Positions 8,775 through 17,708 of a stretch of 64,000 bases of DNA are shown in pieces. Source of the stretch: Streptosporangium becharense (GTDB lineage: Bacteria; Actinomycetota; Actinomycetes; Streptosporangiales; Streptosporangiaceae); NCBI RefSeq assembly GCF_014204985.1, contig NZ_JACHMP010000001.1:6944001-7008000 (forward strand), in the 5' to 3' direction. Positions within the stretch are counted from its first letter, which is position 1; the number at the start of each line of letters is the position of its first letter. The position numbers and the translations under genes are program-made. Under the pieces are notes generated by a model. It did no database searches and had not been told where the DNA came from. It was given only the letters and a program-made list of their open reading frames with translations.

Positions 8775-10054
8775 CACGGCTCCTCCAGCACGAGTTCGAC
8801 GACGGGAAGCAGGACGTCGGGACGTTGCACGGGCATGAGCAGCGTCGCGGTGCCCGGCGGAGGCCCCGCCGGTGTCATCGTGTTCGCCTGCTGGTCGGCC
8901 GGGATCTGCGTGAAGAGCACCTCGGAGCCGTCGTGCAGGAGCCGCGCGAACCGGATCCGGCCGGCGAGCCCCGGCAGGTGCAGGTGGCCGAACGGCCAGG
9001 TGTGCACGTGGACGTAGAGGCGGTCCGCGCGTTGCGTGTAGACGGCGTGGGGCGGTGGCGTGAACGCGGAGGGGCCCGCGCCGTAGACGGAGACGCAGTG
9101 GTGGCGCATCCAGCCGCCGATGCTCTCGAATATCGCCCGGTCGCGTGGGGCGATCTCGCCGCGGCCGGTCGGGCCGACGTTGAGCAGCAGGTTCCCCCCC
9201 TTGGACACGGTGTCGACGAGCATGCTCACCAGGAGCTCGGGCGACTTGAAGTCCAGGTTGTCGCGGTGGTAGCCCCAGCTTCCGTTGACCGTCTGGCACG
9301 CCTCCCAGAGCACGCGTTCGCCGTCCCGCTCCAGCGGCCGGAGCGGCTGGTACTGTTCCGGCGTCACGAGGTCGGCCGGGATGCCGAGACGGTCGTTGAC
9401 GAGCATGTCCGGCTGCAACTCGCGGCACAGGGCGAGCAGGCGCTCGGCGTCCCAGTCGTCGGCGCTCTTGCCGGGCAGCCCGTTCTCCGCGGCGGGTTCG
9501 GTGAAGTCGAAGAAGAGGTAGTCGATCGTCCCGTACCCGGTGAGCAGTTCGCGTACCTGGGCGTGCAGGTAGTCGCGGTAGCGGCCCCAGTCGCGGCGGG
9601 CGTTGCGTGCGGCGACGTCGGCGGCTCTCCGCTGCGGGTGGTGGCGGTCGATCGTGTAGTCGGGGTGGTGCCAGTCGAGCAGCGAGTGGTAGAAGCCGAC
9701 GCGGAGGCCTTCCGCGCGGGCGGCGTCGACGAACTCGCCGACGAGGTCGCGGCCGATCGTCGCCCACGACGAGTACTCACCCTGTCCGGTCTTCCACAGG
9801 CAGAAACCGTCGTGGTGTTTCGTCGTGAGGACCACGTAGCGCGCACCCGCCTCACGAGCGGTGCGGGTGATCGCTCGGGCATCGAACAGATCCGGGTCGA
9901 AGAAACGGACGTAGCGGGCATAGTCCGCGACGGTGAGTTCCTCGTAGTTCATGACCCATTCGTGTCGGCCTGCGACGCTGTAGGGGCCGAAATGCACGAA
10001 CATGCCGAACCTGTCGTGTTCGAACCAGCCCGTGCGTGAGTGGCGGGGCGTCAT
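8774..10054 (-). CDS. Alpha-L-fucosidase, GH29
   Basis: Retaining glycoside hydrolase that would release L-fucose from fucosylated glycans. 426 residues. GH29 landmarks include FGMFVHFGPYSV near the N-terminus, YVVLTTKHHDGFCLW around residues 72-86, GFYHSLLDWHHPDY, and the expected nucleophile Asp183 in YLFFDFTEP. No signal peptide is seen, so it should act in the cytoplasm on imported oligosaccharides. Strong ribosome-binding site (GGAGAGGG) before the ATG. It lies between the solute-binding protein and the permeases, implying that the ABC system brings in a fucoside. Some GH29 relatives act on other alpha-L-sugars, so fucose is likely but not proven. Confidence 0.9.
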   Translation of the reverse strand: MTPRHSRTGWFEHDRFGMFVHFGPYSVAGRHEWVMNYEELTVADYARYVRFFDPDLFDARAITRTAREAGARYVVLTTKHHDGFCLWKTGQGEYSSWATIGRDLVGEFVDAARAEGLRVGFYHSLLDWHHPDYTIDRHHPQRRAADVAARNARRDWGRYRDYLHAQVRELLTGYGTIDYLFFDFTEPAAENGLPGKSADDWDAERLLALCRELQPDMLVNDRLGIPADLVTPEQYQPLRPLERDGERVLWEACQTVNGSWGYHRDNLDFKSPELLVSMLVDTVSKGGNLLLNVGPTGRGEIAPRDRAIFESIGGWMRHHCVSVYGAGPSAFTPPPHAVYTQRADRLYVHVHTWPFGHLHLPGLAGRIRFARLLHDGSEVLFTQIPADQQANTMTPAGPPPGTATLLMPVQRPDVLLPVVELVLEEP

Positions 10055-10115
10055 CTTCCCTCTCCTAGACGCGGGGAGCGCCGGGCGGCCGGTCGGGCCG
10101 CCCGGATCCCGGGTG

Positions 10116-11390
10116 TCACTGGGCGAAACGCTGCTGCAGGCCGCCGAGCGCGTCGGCCATCGTCTTCTGGCCGGCGTAGACGCTCACGAGCTCCTGCGGG
10201 AAAGCGGTCGTGACCTGCGTCCACTTCTCGGTCACCCGCTGCGCGGACGCGCCGTCGAAGGCGGAGGTGAAGGCCGCGGTGAGCTTCTCCTTCGAATCGG
10301 CGGCAAGCGCCTGGAAGTAGAGCGGCTGGCTGCCGAGCTGCGCCGGGTAGCCGCCCTGCTGCGCGATCACCGCCTGCACCTTCGGCCCGGCGAGGGCCCC
10401 GAGGACCTTGAGCGCGGCCTGCTTGTTCTCGCAGTTGGCCGCGATGCCGTAGCCCGAGCCGAGGGCGACGCCGAAGGGGCCGGCCGCGCCGCTCGGAATG
10501 CGGACCGCGCCGCCGGTGAACGGCATGTCCTTGCCCGTGTACTTGGTGGCGTTCCACGTGCCATCGATGATCATCGCGGCCTTACCGGTCTCGAACTGGC
10601 CGGGGTCCCAGGTCGTCTCGGAGGCCGAAGGCACGGCGTTGGAGACCTTGAGGCCGGTGACGAGACCGGAGTACCACTCGGCGGCCTTGACGAAGGTCGG
10701 GTTGGTCAGGTCGAGCTTGCCGTCCTCGGTCACCACCTGCAGGCCCGCCTTCGCCATGGGCAGGGAGAGCCATTGGAACTCGTCGATGCTCACCGCGAAT
10801 CCCTTGACGCCGGTCTTCTCGGTGATGGTCTTGGCCGCGGCCTCGAAGTCGTCGACCGTCCAGGTGTTCGTGGGTTCCGCGACGCCCGCCTTCTTGAACA
10901 GGTCGGCGTTGTAGTACAGGAACATGGTCGCCGTGTCGTACGGGAGGCCGTAGAGCTTGCCGCCGTGCTCCATGACGCTCAGCGCACCCGGGTTGTAGTC
11001 GCCGCGCGAGATGCCGGCGACCTTGAGGTCCTCGTCGGTGAGCGGCGTCAGCGCGGCGGTGTAGCCCGACAGGCGCTGGCCGTTCATCGAGGTGATGCAG
11101 GCGAGCTTGCCCGAGGCCATGTTGGCGTTGAGCTTGGTGAAGTAGTCCGTCCACGGTGCGGTCTGGAGTTCGATCTTCACATCGGGGACGAGCTGCTGCG
11201 CGACGGCCATCTGGGCTTCGAGCTTCTTCGTCGACTCGTTGTCACCCGACCACATGTTCCACGTGATCGTCGCTCCGGAGCCGCTGCCGGACCCCTCCCC
11301 GGAGCCTTCTCCGGAGCTTGAGCCGCAGGCGCTCGCCGCGGTCATGATGGCGACGGCCGCGGCGGAGAATGCCGCGATTCGAAGTTTCAT
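10116..11390 (-). CDS. Sugar ABC transporter solute-binding lipoprotein
   Basis: Family 1 extracellular solute-binding protein, 424 residues, that would capture a sugar outside the membrane and hand it to the two permeases. Type II signal peptide: MKLRIA, a hydrophobic stretch, then lipobox ASAC with Cys near residue 24, followed by a Ser/Gly-rich linker. I chose the ATG at 11390, which has AAAGG about 6 nt upstream, rather than the TTG two codons earlier. It is the first gene of the operon; the 180-bp upstream region holds two inverted repeats that may be operators for the adjacent ROK regulator. The 61-bp gap to the fucosidase gene contains no other gene. Confidence 0.92.
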   Translation of the reverse strand: MKLRIAAFSAAAVAIMTAASACGSSSGEGSGEGSGSGSGATITWNMWSGDNESTKKLEAQMAVAQQLVPDVKIELQTAPWTDYFTKLNANMASGKLACITSMNGQRLSGYTAALTPLTDEDLKVAGISRGDYNPGALSVMEHGGKLYGLPYDTATMFLYYNADLFKKAGVAEPTNTWTVDDFEAAAKTITEKTGVKGFAVSIDEFQWLSLPMAKAGLQVVTEDGKLDLTNPTFVKAAEWYSGLVTGLKVSNAVPSASETTWDPGQFETGKAAMIIDGTWNATKYTGKDMPFTGGAVRIPSGAAGPFGVALGSGYGIAANCENKQAALKVLGALAGPKVQAVIAQQGGYPAQLGSQPLYFQALAADSKEKLTAAFTSAFDGASAQRVTEKWTQVTTAFPQELVSVYAGQKTMADALGGLQQRFAQ

Positions 11391-11525
11391 GGTCAACCTT
11401 TCGCTCTTGCGCCGCGTCGCTGCGGCTGACCCGTTGGCGCTCCCCCGCTCGCAAACATCGGATGTCAGTTGAGTCTGGGACCGGCGCGTCCCCAGGGGCA
11501 GTCCTAAGTCCGATATGGAATCCTT

Positions 11526-11549
11526 TTGTTACGAAAATCGGGATAACAA
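11526..11549. promoter_or_regulatory. Inverted repeat TTGTTA-N12-TAACAA, candidate operator
   Basis: Perfect 6-bp arms (11526-11531 and 11544-11549) in an AT-rich island between the ROK regulator and the solute-binding protein. The rest of the neighbourhood is above 65% GC. Position upstream of the transport operon suggests promoter or operator function; no factor is assigned. Confidence 0.4.
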
Positions 11550-11560
11550 GACCTACTTAC

Positions 11561-11573
11561 TTCGATTATCGAA
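11561..11573. promoter_or_regulatory. Candidate ROK operator, TTCGA-TTA-TCGAA
   Basis: Inverted repeat directly downstream of the ROK regulator stop and about 170 bp upstream of the transport operon. Its core GATTATCGA (11564-11572) recurs exactly at 12792-12800 in the promoter region of the ROK gene itself, which is what an autoregulated local repressor would produce. Confidence 0.45.
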
Positions 11574-12758
11574 TTAAGTTCGCTTTCGTAAGGCCCGGTC
11601 GACCGCCGCGGCGTCCAGGAGGCCGTCCAGCACCAGCGCGGCGGCTCCCAGGCTTCCGCCGTCGGCCCCCGCCGCGCTCACCGTGATCTCCAGGCCGTCC
11701 GTGGACATGGGCAAGCACAGGTCGTAGACGCTCGAACGCACTCCGGCGCAGAAGGCGTCGGCCGCCGAGAGGCTGCCGGCGAGCACGAGGCGCTGCGGGT
11801 TGAAGAAGTGCACCACGTTGGCCAGCACCGCTCCGACGCGCGTCCCGGCCTCGCGGAGCAGGCGCGTGGCGAGAGGGTGCGCGTCGTGGGCGAGATCCAG
11901 CACTCCGGTGGTGTCGCCGGCCTCGACGCCCGCGGCTCGCAGGTCCCGCGCGATCGCCGTTCCGCCGGCGACGGCGTCGAGGCAGCCGAGCCGTCCGCAC
12001 GAGCACAACACCGCGGGTGCGCCGGCGACCGGGGTGTGACTCACGTCGCCGGCCATCCCCCGGAACCCCCGGTGCGGCGCGCCGGCCGCGATGACGCCCG
12101 CGCCGATGCTCGAACCCGCCTTGACGAGCACCAGGTCGGCGATCGCCCGGCCGGTCGCGATGTACTCGCCGACCGCCATCGCGTTCGCGTCGTTCTCGAC
12201 CCGCGTGACGACTCCCGACATCGCCGTCAGGAGGGCGGCGGGGTCGACGCCGTTCCAGCCCGGCATGCGCGAGGGCGATACGACCCGGCCGCCGGGCACG
12301 CTGACGGGGCCGGGCACCGCGAGGCCGATCCCCACGAGGACGGCCTCCCCGTCAAGGGTGCCGACCAGGTCGAGGATGGCGCGATGGACGTTCGCGAGGA
12401 CCTCCTCGGGACCCCGGGCGACGTCGATCGCGAGCGAGCGGGCCGCGACCTTGGCGCGCGCGAGGTCGAACAGGGCGATGTTCGCGTGCCTGGCGCCGAG
12501 GTCGACGCCGGCGACGAGCCGTCCGTCGGCGGCGACCGCGAGCGACCGGGGCCGGCGGCCTCCCCGGGAGGCGCCCGCCCCCGCCTCGACGAGGTAGCCC
12601 GCCCGGATCAGCTCGTCGACCCGCATCCCCACGGTCGACATCGCCAGCCCGGTGAGGTGCGACAGCGCCGAGCGTGAGTCGGCCCGCCCGTCGCGCACCA
12701 GGGCGAACAGCCCTCCCGGGGTCGTGGTGTGGAAGTAGCTCCCGGCCTCGTCGCTCAT
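11574..12758 (-). CDS. ROK family transcriptional regulator of the fucoside locus
   Basis: 394 residues: an N-terminal winged-helix domain (about 1-75; SALSHLTGLAMSTVGMRVDE as helix-turn-helix) followed by a ROK sugar-binding fold with GVDLGARHANIAL and the zinc motif CSCGRLGCLD. By analogy with NagC/XylR-type ROK repressors it would sense the imported sugar or its phosphate and control the transport operon downstream. AAGGGA lies 7 nt before the ATG. The gene has its own promoter region with palindromes at 12780-12800 and is separated from the operon by 183 bp. Confidence 0.88.
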   Translation of the reverse strand: MSDEAGSYFHTTTPGGLFALVRDGRADSRSALSHLTGLAMSTVGMRVDELIRAGYLVEAGAGASRGGRRPRSLAVAADGRLVAGVDLGARHANIALFDLARAKVAARSLAIDVARGPEEVLANVHRAILDLVGTLDGEAVLVGIGLAVPGPVSVPGGRVVSPSRMPGWNGVDPAALLTAMSGVVTRVENDANAMAVGEYIATGRAIADLVLVKAGSSIGAGVIAAGAPHRGFRGMAGDVSHTPVAGAPAVLCSCGRLGCLDAVAGGTAIARDLRAAGVEAGDTTGVLDLAHDAHPLATRLLREAGTRVGAVLANVVHFFNPQRLVLAGSLSAADAFCAGVRSSVYDLCLPMSTDGLEITVSAAGADGGSLGAAALVLDGLLDAAAVDRALRKRT

Positions 12759-12779
12759 GGTCGCGTCCCTTCGTGGCTT

Positions 12780-12800
12780 CTTCGCTGCGAAGATTATCGA
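12780..12800. promoter_or_regulatory. Palindrome plus GATTATCGA upstream of the ROK gene
   Basis: A perfect 13-bp palindrome CTTCGC-T-GCGAAG (12780-12792) abuts the 9-mer GATTATCGA (12792-12800) shared with 11564-11572. It lies 22-42 bp upstream of the ROK start codon, a fitting place for autorepression. A further 8-bp inverted repeat, CTTGCTTC/GAAGCAAG, spans 12802-12845. Confidence 0.45.
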
Positions 12801-12949
12801 CCTTGCTTCAATACTCGTAAGAATATGTTCGGCAGGCGAAGCAAGCCTTTCGGCGGATCACGAGACGGCGGACGCACCCTCCCGGCCCGCCTCACCTGGC
12901 GGCGCACATACGGCAGATCGGCCGGGCTGTCGCGGGTAGGGAGTGAGTA

Positions 12950-12967
12950 AGGGGCTGTTATGCCCCC
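12950..12967 (-). terminator. Possible terminator downstream of pobA
   Basis: Stem GGGGC (12951-12955) and GCCCC (12962-12966) with a 6-nt loop, about 56 bp after the pobA stop on the minus strand. The U-rich tail is weak, as usual for high-GC actinomycetes. Confidence 0.35.
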
Positions 12968-13022
12968 TAGACCTCCGATGTATTTCCATGATGACAGTCC
13001 AGATCGGCTGCGAGCCCCGGCC

Positions 13023-14177
13023 TCAGTCGAGGGGGAGACCCACGTAGTTCTCCGCGAGCGAGGTCATCCCGGCGGTGGAGCCGACGATGTAACGGAGCTG
13101 GGAGAGCTGCAGCCGGTCGTCGAAGGGGTCCTGGTGCGGGTCCCGGTGCAGCATCGTCGTCATGAGGTAGGAGAAGTGCTCGGCGCGCCACACCCGGCGC
13201 AGGGCGGTCTCGGAGTAGGCGTCGAGCAGGCTCTCGTCGCCTACTCCGTGCCAGCGGGTGAGGGCCTGCGCGAGCAGGGTCACGTCGGCGACCGCCAGGT
13301 TCAGGCCCTTGGCCCCGGTGGGCGGCACGATGTGCGCCGCGTCCCCGGCGAGGAACAACCGGTCGTGCCGCATGGGTTCGGCGACGAAGCTGCGCATCGG
13401 CGTGATGCTCCGGTCGGTGATCGGGCCGCGCTCCAGCTTCCAGTCGCCGTCCACCGCGAAGCGGGTCTCCAGCTCGTCCCAGATCCGCTCGTCGGACCAG
13501 TCGGCGAGGTCGTCTCCCGGGTCGACCTGCAGGTAGAGGCGGCTGACGTGGGGAGAGCGCATGCTGTGCAGGGCGAAGCCCCGCTCGTGGTGAGCGTAGA
13601 TCAGCTCCTCGCACGAGGGGGGCACGTCGGCGAGGATCCCCAGCCAGGCGAACGGGTAGTCGCGCCGGAAGGTCGTGACCGCGGGCATGGACGCCCGGCC
13701 GATGCCGTGGAAGCCGTCGCAGGCCACCACGACGTCGCACGTCATGGTGTGCTCGGCGCCCTCGTGGCGGTAGCGGACCACCCCGGTGGCCGGGTCGGCG
13801 GACAGCGCCTCGGCCTCGAACAGCAGCGGACCCTCACGCAGGGCGATCAGGTCCTTGACGACCTCGGTCTGCGCGTAGACCATCACGGTCCTGCCGCCGG
13901 TCAGGGAGGGGAAGTCGATCCGGTGCGCCTGCCGGTCGAAGCGCAGCTCGATGCCCTCGTGGACCAGGCCCTGCCGGTCCATCCGCTCGCCCGCCCCGCA
14001 GGCGCGCAGCACGTCGACGGTGCTCTGCTCCAGGATCCCCGCGCGCTGGCGGCGCTCGACGTACTCGCGGGTCCTGCTCTCCAGCACCACGTTCTCGATG
14101 CCCCGCGCCGACAGCAGGTGGCCCAGGAGCAGTCCGGCGGGGCCGCCGCCGATGATTCCCACCCGGGTGTGCTTCAT
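13023..14177 (-). CDS. pobA: 4-hydroxybenzoate 3-monooxygenase
   Basis: FAD-dependent hydroxylation of 4-hydroxybenzoate to protocatechuate with NAD(P)H and O2, feeding the pca pathway encoded directly upstream. 384 residues (family about 390). Dinucleotide-binding motif GIIGGGPAGLLLG at the N-terminus; the second FAD motif GDAAHIVPPTGAKGLN lies near residue 285. I chose the second ATG (14177), 7 nt after AGGAG, because the first ATG (14183) sits too close to the ribosome-binding site. It lies 2 bp after the pcaDC stop and is the last gene of the operon. Confidence 0.93.
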   Translation of the reverse strand: MKHTRVGIIGGGPAGLLLGHLLSARGIENVVLESRTREYVERRQRAGILEQSTVDVLRACGAGERMDRQGLVHEGIELRFDRQAHRIDFPSLTGGRTVMVYAQTEVVKDLIALREGPLLFEAEALSADPATGVVRYRHEGAEHTMTCDVVVACDGFHGIGRASMPAVTTFRRDYPFAWLGILADVPPSCEELIYAHHERGFALHSMRSPHVSRLYLQVDPGDDLADWSDERIWDELETRFAVDGDWKLERGPITDRSITPMRSFVAEPMRHDRLFLAGDAAHIVPPTGAKGLNLAVADVTLLAQALTRWHGVGDESLLDAYSETALRRVWRAEHFSYLMTTMLHRDPHQDPFDDRLQLSQLRYIVGSTAGMTSLAENYVGLPLD

Positions 14178-14179
14178 GA

Positions 14180-15277
14180 TCATTCTCCTGAGGTCTCGGC
14201 CAGCACGCGCTGGGCGACGGCGAAGGCGGCGTTGGCCGCGGGAACCCCGCAGTAGATCGCGGTCTGCAACAGCACCTCGCCGATCTCGTCCGGGGTGAGC
14301 CCGTTGCGCAGGGCGGCACGGACGTGCATGGCCAGCTCCTCCAGGTGGCCGTGGGCGACGAGCGCGGTGAGGGTGACGCAGCTGCGGGTGCGGCGGTCCA
14401 ACCCGGGACGGGTCCAGATCTCGCCCCAGGCGTAGCGGGTGATCAGATCCTGGAAGTCCCAGGTGAAGCCGGTGGTGCGGGCGATCGCCCGGTCCACGTG
14501 GGCGTCCCCGAGCACCTCACGCCGCACCTTCATGCCCGGTTCGGCGGGCAGGTGCGCCAGCAGCGCCGCGGTGACGGGCTCGGGCCGGTCGACGTTGGCC
14601 AGGTGGGCGGCGGCGGCCACCTCCACGAGCGTGGCGCCCGGGATGCCGTCGGCCAGCCGCCTGGCGTGGGCGGGCGGCGTCGCCGGGTCGTCCCGCCCGG
14701 CGACGACCAGGGTGGGGACGGCGATGTCGGCGAGCCGGTCGCGCAGGTCGTAGCCCGCCAGCGCGTCACAGCAGGCGGCGTACCCGGCGGGGTCGGCGCC
14801 GGCCAGGTCGTCCAGCAACGCCCGGTCGGCGGGCCCGGCGAACCAGCGGCGCGCCGTGGCCTCCAGCAGCGGCCCGGTGCCCCGATCCCGTACGAGCCCG
14901 GCCCGCTCCCGCCACGCCTGCGGCTCGCCGAACCGGGCGGAGGAGCAGAGCATCGCCAGCGACCGCAGCCGGGTGGGGCGGCGTGCCGCGAGGGTCGCGC
15001 CGATCGCGCCGCCGAGGGAGACGCCCGCGTAGTGGAAGCTCTCCAGGCTCAGCGCGTCGGCCAGCTCCAGCACCAGGCCGGCCAGGTCGTCCACGGTCCG
15101 CACGTCGGCCGGGGGCGACCCGCCGTGTCCCGGCAGGTCGAACCTGATCACCCTGAAGGTCCGCGCGAGCGCGGCGAGCTGGGGCTCCCACACCCGCGCG
15201 GAGGTGCCGAGCGACGGTCCCAGGACGAGGGGTTCCCCGCGCTCGGGCCCGTCCGTCCGGTGCTGCAACAACGTCAT
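14180..15277 (-). CDS. pcaL: Fused 3-oxoadipate enol-lactonase / 4-carboxymuconolactone decarboxylase (PcaL type)
   Basis: Two consecutive steps of protocatechuate breakdown on one chain, 365 residues. The N-terminal alpha/beta-hydrolase (PcaD, about 1-245) has the nucleophile elbow GVSLGG and a catalytic-type His in AAAHLAN; the C-terminal carboxymuconolactone decarboxylase (PcaC) starts near Met249 (MKVRREVLGDAHVDRAI). The same fusion is known as pcaL in Streptomyces and Rhodococcus. The start at 15277 follows GGAGGA and overlaps the pcaB stop by 4 bp. Confidence 0.93.
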   Translation of the reverse strand: MTLLQHRTDGPERGEPLVLGPSLGTSARVWEPQLAALARTFRVIRFDLPGHGGSPPADVRTVDDLAGLVLELADALSLESFHYAGVSLGGAIGATLAARRPTRLRSLAMLCSSARFGEPQAWRERAGLVRDRGTGPLLEATARRWFAGPADRALLDDLAGADPAGYAACCDALAGYDLRDRLADIAVPTLVVAGRDDPATPPAHARRLADGIPGATLVEVAAAAHLANVDRPEPVTAALLAHLPAEPGMKVRREVLGDAHVDRAIARTTGFTWDFQDLITRYAWGEIWTRPGLDRRTRSCVTLTALVAHGHLEELAMHVRAALRNGLTPDEIGEVLLQTAIYCGVPAANAAFAVAQRVLAETSGE

Positions 15278-16428
15278 TCCTCCTCCAGCGCCCGGTCGAC
15301 GAGGGCGGCGGCCGAACCGGGCGATCCGGCGACACGCAGGTTGGCGCGCATGCGCTCGGGGTGCGTCCGCAGGCCGGAGGCCAGCTCCGCGGCGTCGCGG
15401 GCGGCCCCGGCCACCAGGCGCAGCGACTCGCGCAGCGGCTGCCACTCGGCGTGCCAGGCCCCGGCGGGCCGTTCGTCCTCGGCGGCGAGCGAGCCGTACA
15501 GGACCGCGCTCAGCGCGGGCACCTGGCGGGCCGCGGCGGCGATCATCGTGGCTCTGACCGGGTTGCGCTTGTGCGGCATGGACGACGAGCCGCCGCCCAC
15601 GCCCTCGGACACCTCGCCGATCTCGGTGCGCGACAGCACGAGCACGTCGGCGGCGAACTTGCCCAGCGCCCCGGCCGTGAACGCGAGGGCCCCGGCCAGG
15701 TCGGCGACGGGGGTGCGCAGCACGTGCCAGGGCAGCACGGGCGCGACCAGGCCGAGTTCGGCGGCGAACCGGGCCGCCACGGCGGGTCCCTGGGGCTGCT
15801 CCAGGGTTCCGGCGGGGCCGCCGAGCTGCGCCGGCAGCGTCCGCCGCACGAGGAGCAGGCGGGCCCGGGCGTCGACGGCCAGCTTCCGCCAGCCCGCCGC
15901 CTTGAGGCCGAAGGTCGTGGGGACGGCCTGCTGGGTGAGCGTGCGGGCGGCCATCGGGGTGTCGCGGTGTCCGGCCGCGAGGAGGGTGAGCCCGGCGACC
16001 ACCCGGTCCAGGTCGGCCAGGGCGAGGCCCAGCGTCCGGTGCGCCACCAGCATGAGCGCGGTGTCGAGGATGTCCTGGCTGGTCGCGCCGCGGTGGACGT
16101 GGGCGGCGTACGGCTCGGGCACGGCCGCGCGGAGGTCCTCCACCAGCGGGATGACCGGGTTGCCGCCGGAACGGGCCCGCACGACCAGGCCTGGCAGGTC
16201 GAACGCCCCGGCCCGGGCGGCGGCGGACACGGCCTCGGCCGCCTGCGGCGGCACCAGGCCGAGACCGGCCTGGGCACGGATCAGCGCGGCCTCGGCGTCC
16301 AGCATGGCCTTCAGGAAGGCGGTGTCGCCGGTGACCTCCGCCGCCGCCCGCATGGGGGACAGCAGCCCGAGGTCCGCGCCTCCGGCGAGGCCCTCACCGG
16401 GGGCCGTCCCACCCTCACCCGAAGTCAA
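15274..16428 (-). CDS. pcaB: 3-carboxy-cis,cis-muconate cycloisomerase
   Basis: Cyclises 3-carboxy-cis,cis-muconate to 4-carboxymuconolactone; member of the fumarase/aspartase superfamily with signature GGSSSMPHKRNP. With the TTG at 16428 (AAGGAG about 10 nt upstream, overlapping the end of pcaG by 14 bp) the protein is 384 residues and begins MTSGEGG, then GLLSPMRAAAEV, like actinobacterial PcaB proteins. The first in-frame ATG, 16353, would clip the N-terminus by 25 residues. The overlap with pcaG and pcaL indicates tight coupling. Confidence 0.9.
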   Translation of the reverse strand: MTSGEGGTAPGEGLAGGADLGLLSPMRAAAEVTGDTAFLKAMLDAEAALIRAQAGLGLVPPQAAEAVSAAARAGAFDLPGLVVRARSGGNPVIPLVEDLRAAVPEPYAAHVHRGATSQDILDTALMLVAHRTLGLALADLDRVVAGLTLLAAGHRDTPMAARTLTQQAVPTTFGLKAAGWRKLAVDARARLLLVRRTLPAQLGGPAGTLEQPQGPAVAARFAAELGLVAPVLPWHVLRTPVADLAGALAFTAGALGKFAADVLVLSRTEIGEVSEGVGGGSSSMPHKRNPVRATMIAAAARQVPALSAVLYGSLAAEDERPAGAWHAEWQPLRESLRLVAGAARDAAELASGLRTHPERMRANLRVAGSPGSAAALVDRALEEE

Positions 16429-16954
16429 GGAAGACCGTCTCCTTCTCGCCCTGCAGGTGGATGTCGAAGCGGTAGACGCCCTCGCGTTCCGCAGTCGCCA
16501 CCAGCGTCCGGCCCCGCTGCGGCGGCAGCGAGCCGAGGAAGGCGTCCGGCCGCAGGTAGATGCGGGTGAAAAGGTGGTGGAGCAGGCCGCGGGCGAAGAC
16601 ACAGACGCTGATGTACCCGGTCCCGGGAACGAGCGTGCGCAGCGTCCAGTGACCGTCGGCGTCGGTGGCGACCCGGCCGAAGCCGGTGAAGTCGACCCCG
16701 TGCCGGCCGACGACCGCACCGGTCACCGGATCGCGCCGCAGCGTGCCGGGGGCACCCGTGAGGCTGCCGGACGGGTCGGCCTGCCAGAACTCCAGCAGCG
16801 CGTCGGGGATGGGGTCGCCCGCGCCGTCGTAGACGTGACCGCGGACGGTGATCGCCGCCCCGTCGCCGGGAGGGGCGATGTCGCCGCCCCCGGGGAAGGG
16901 GAGCGCGTAGCCGTAGAACGGGCCGACGGTCTGGGAGGGGGTGGGGCGGTTCAT
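16415..16954 (-). CDS. pcaG: Protocatechuate 3,4-dioxygenase alpha subunit
   Basis: Non-catalytic partner subunit of intradiol protocatechuate 3,4-dioxygenase, 179 residues. Opens with PTPSQTVGPFYGYALP, the standard PcaG start, and follows the intradiol beta-sandwich pattern (GHVYDGAGDPIPDALLEFWQ). Active-site iron ligands belong to PcaH. ATG overlaps the pcaH stop by 4 bp (ATGA), consistent with stoichiometric synthesis of the two subunits. Confidence 0.93.
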   Translation of the reverse strand: MNRPTPSQTVGPFYGYALPFPGGGDIAPPGDGAAITVRGHVYDGAGDPIPDALLEFWQADPSGSLTGAPGTLRRDPVTGAVVGRHGVDFTGFGRVATDADGHWTLRTLVPGTGYISVCVFARGLLHHLFTRIYLRPDAFLGSLPPQRGRTLVATAEREGVYRFDIHLQGEKETVFLDFG

Positions 16955-17703
16955 CGGCCTTCCTCGATCCAGGTCGCGGTGGGGCCGTCCAGCACGATGT
17001 CCCACCGGTACCCCAGGGACCACTCGGGCACGGACAGGTCGTGCTCGTAGGCGGCGACCAGCCGTTGCCTGGCGCGCTCGTCGGTCACCGACTGCAGGAT
17101 CGGGTCGTAGGGGAACAGTGGGTCGCCGGGGAAGTACATCTGGGTGACCAGCCGCTGGGTGAAGGCCGTGCCGAACAGGGAGAAGTGGATGTGCGCGGGC
17201 CGCCAGGCCCCTGTGTGGTTGCGCCACGGGTAGGCGCCGGGCTTGATCGTGGTGAACCGGTAGCGGCCGTCGCCGTCGGTCAGGCAGCGGCCGACGCCGG
17301 AGAAGTTCGGGTCGAGCGGCGCGGGGTGGTCGTCGCGCTGGTGCAGGTAGCGGCCGGCGGCGTTGGCCTGCCACACCTCGACCAGCTGGCCGCGCACCGG
17401 GCGGCCGTCCCGGTCGAGCACCCGCCCTTCCACGGTGATCCGTTCACCCAGCGGATCACCCGGGTGCTGCCTGGTCAGGTCCGAGTCGAGGGCGGTCACG
17501 TCGGTGACGCCGAAGACCGGCCCGGCCAGCTCGGCGGCCTCGGGGTCCCTCACCGCGACCGGCGGCCGCTTGGGGTGGCGCAGCAGGGTGCTGCGGTAGG
17601 GGGCGAAGTCGCGGGAGGGGTGGTCCGCCTCGCGGCCGGCGTGGGCCGCGTGCAACTCGGCGATCTCGCGGTCTATGTCCGCCTGGGTGAGGGGCTGGGG
17701 CAT
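16951..17703 (-). CDS. pcaH: Protocatechuate 3,4-dioxygenase beta subunit
   Basis: Catalytic, Fe(III)-binding subunit that cleaves protocatechuate between its hydroxyls to 3-carboxy-cis,cis-muconate. 250 residues. Iron ligand region is visible: Tyr in KPGAYPWRNHTG and the two histidines of RPAHIHFSLFG. The preceding pcaF gene ends only 5 bp upstream. Confidence 0.94.
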   Translation of the reverse strand: MPQPLTQADIDREIAELHAAHAGREADHPSRDFAPYRSTLLRHPKRPPVAVRDPEAAELAGPVFGVTDVTALDSDLTRQHPGDPLGERITVEGRVLDRDGRPVRGQLVEVWQANAAGRYLHQRDDHPAPLDPNFSGVGRCLTDGDGRYRFTTIKPGAYPWRNHTGAWRPAHIHFSLFGTAFTQRLVTQMYFPGDPLFPYDPILQSVTDERARQRLVAAYEHDLSVPEWSLGYRWDIVLDGPTATWIEEGR

Positions 17704-17708
17704 GACGC

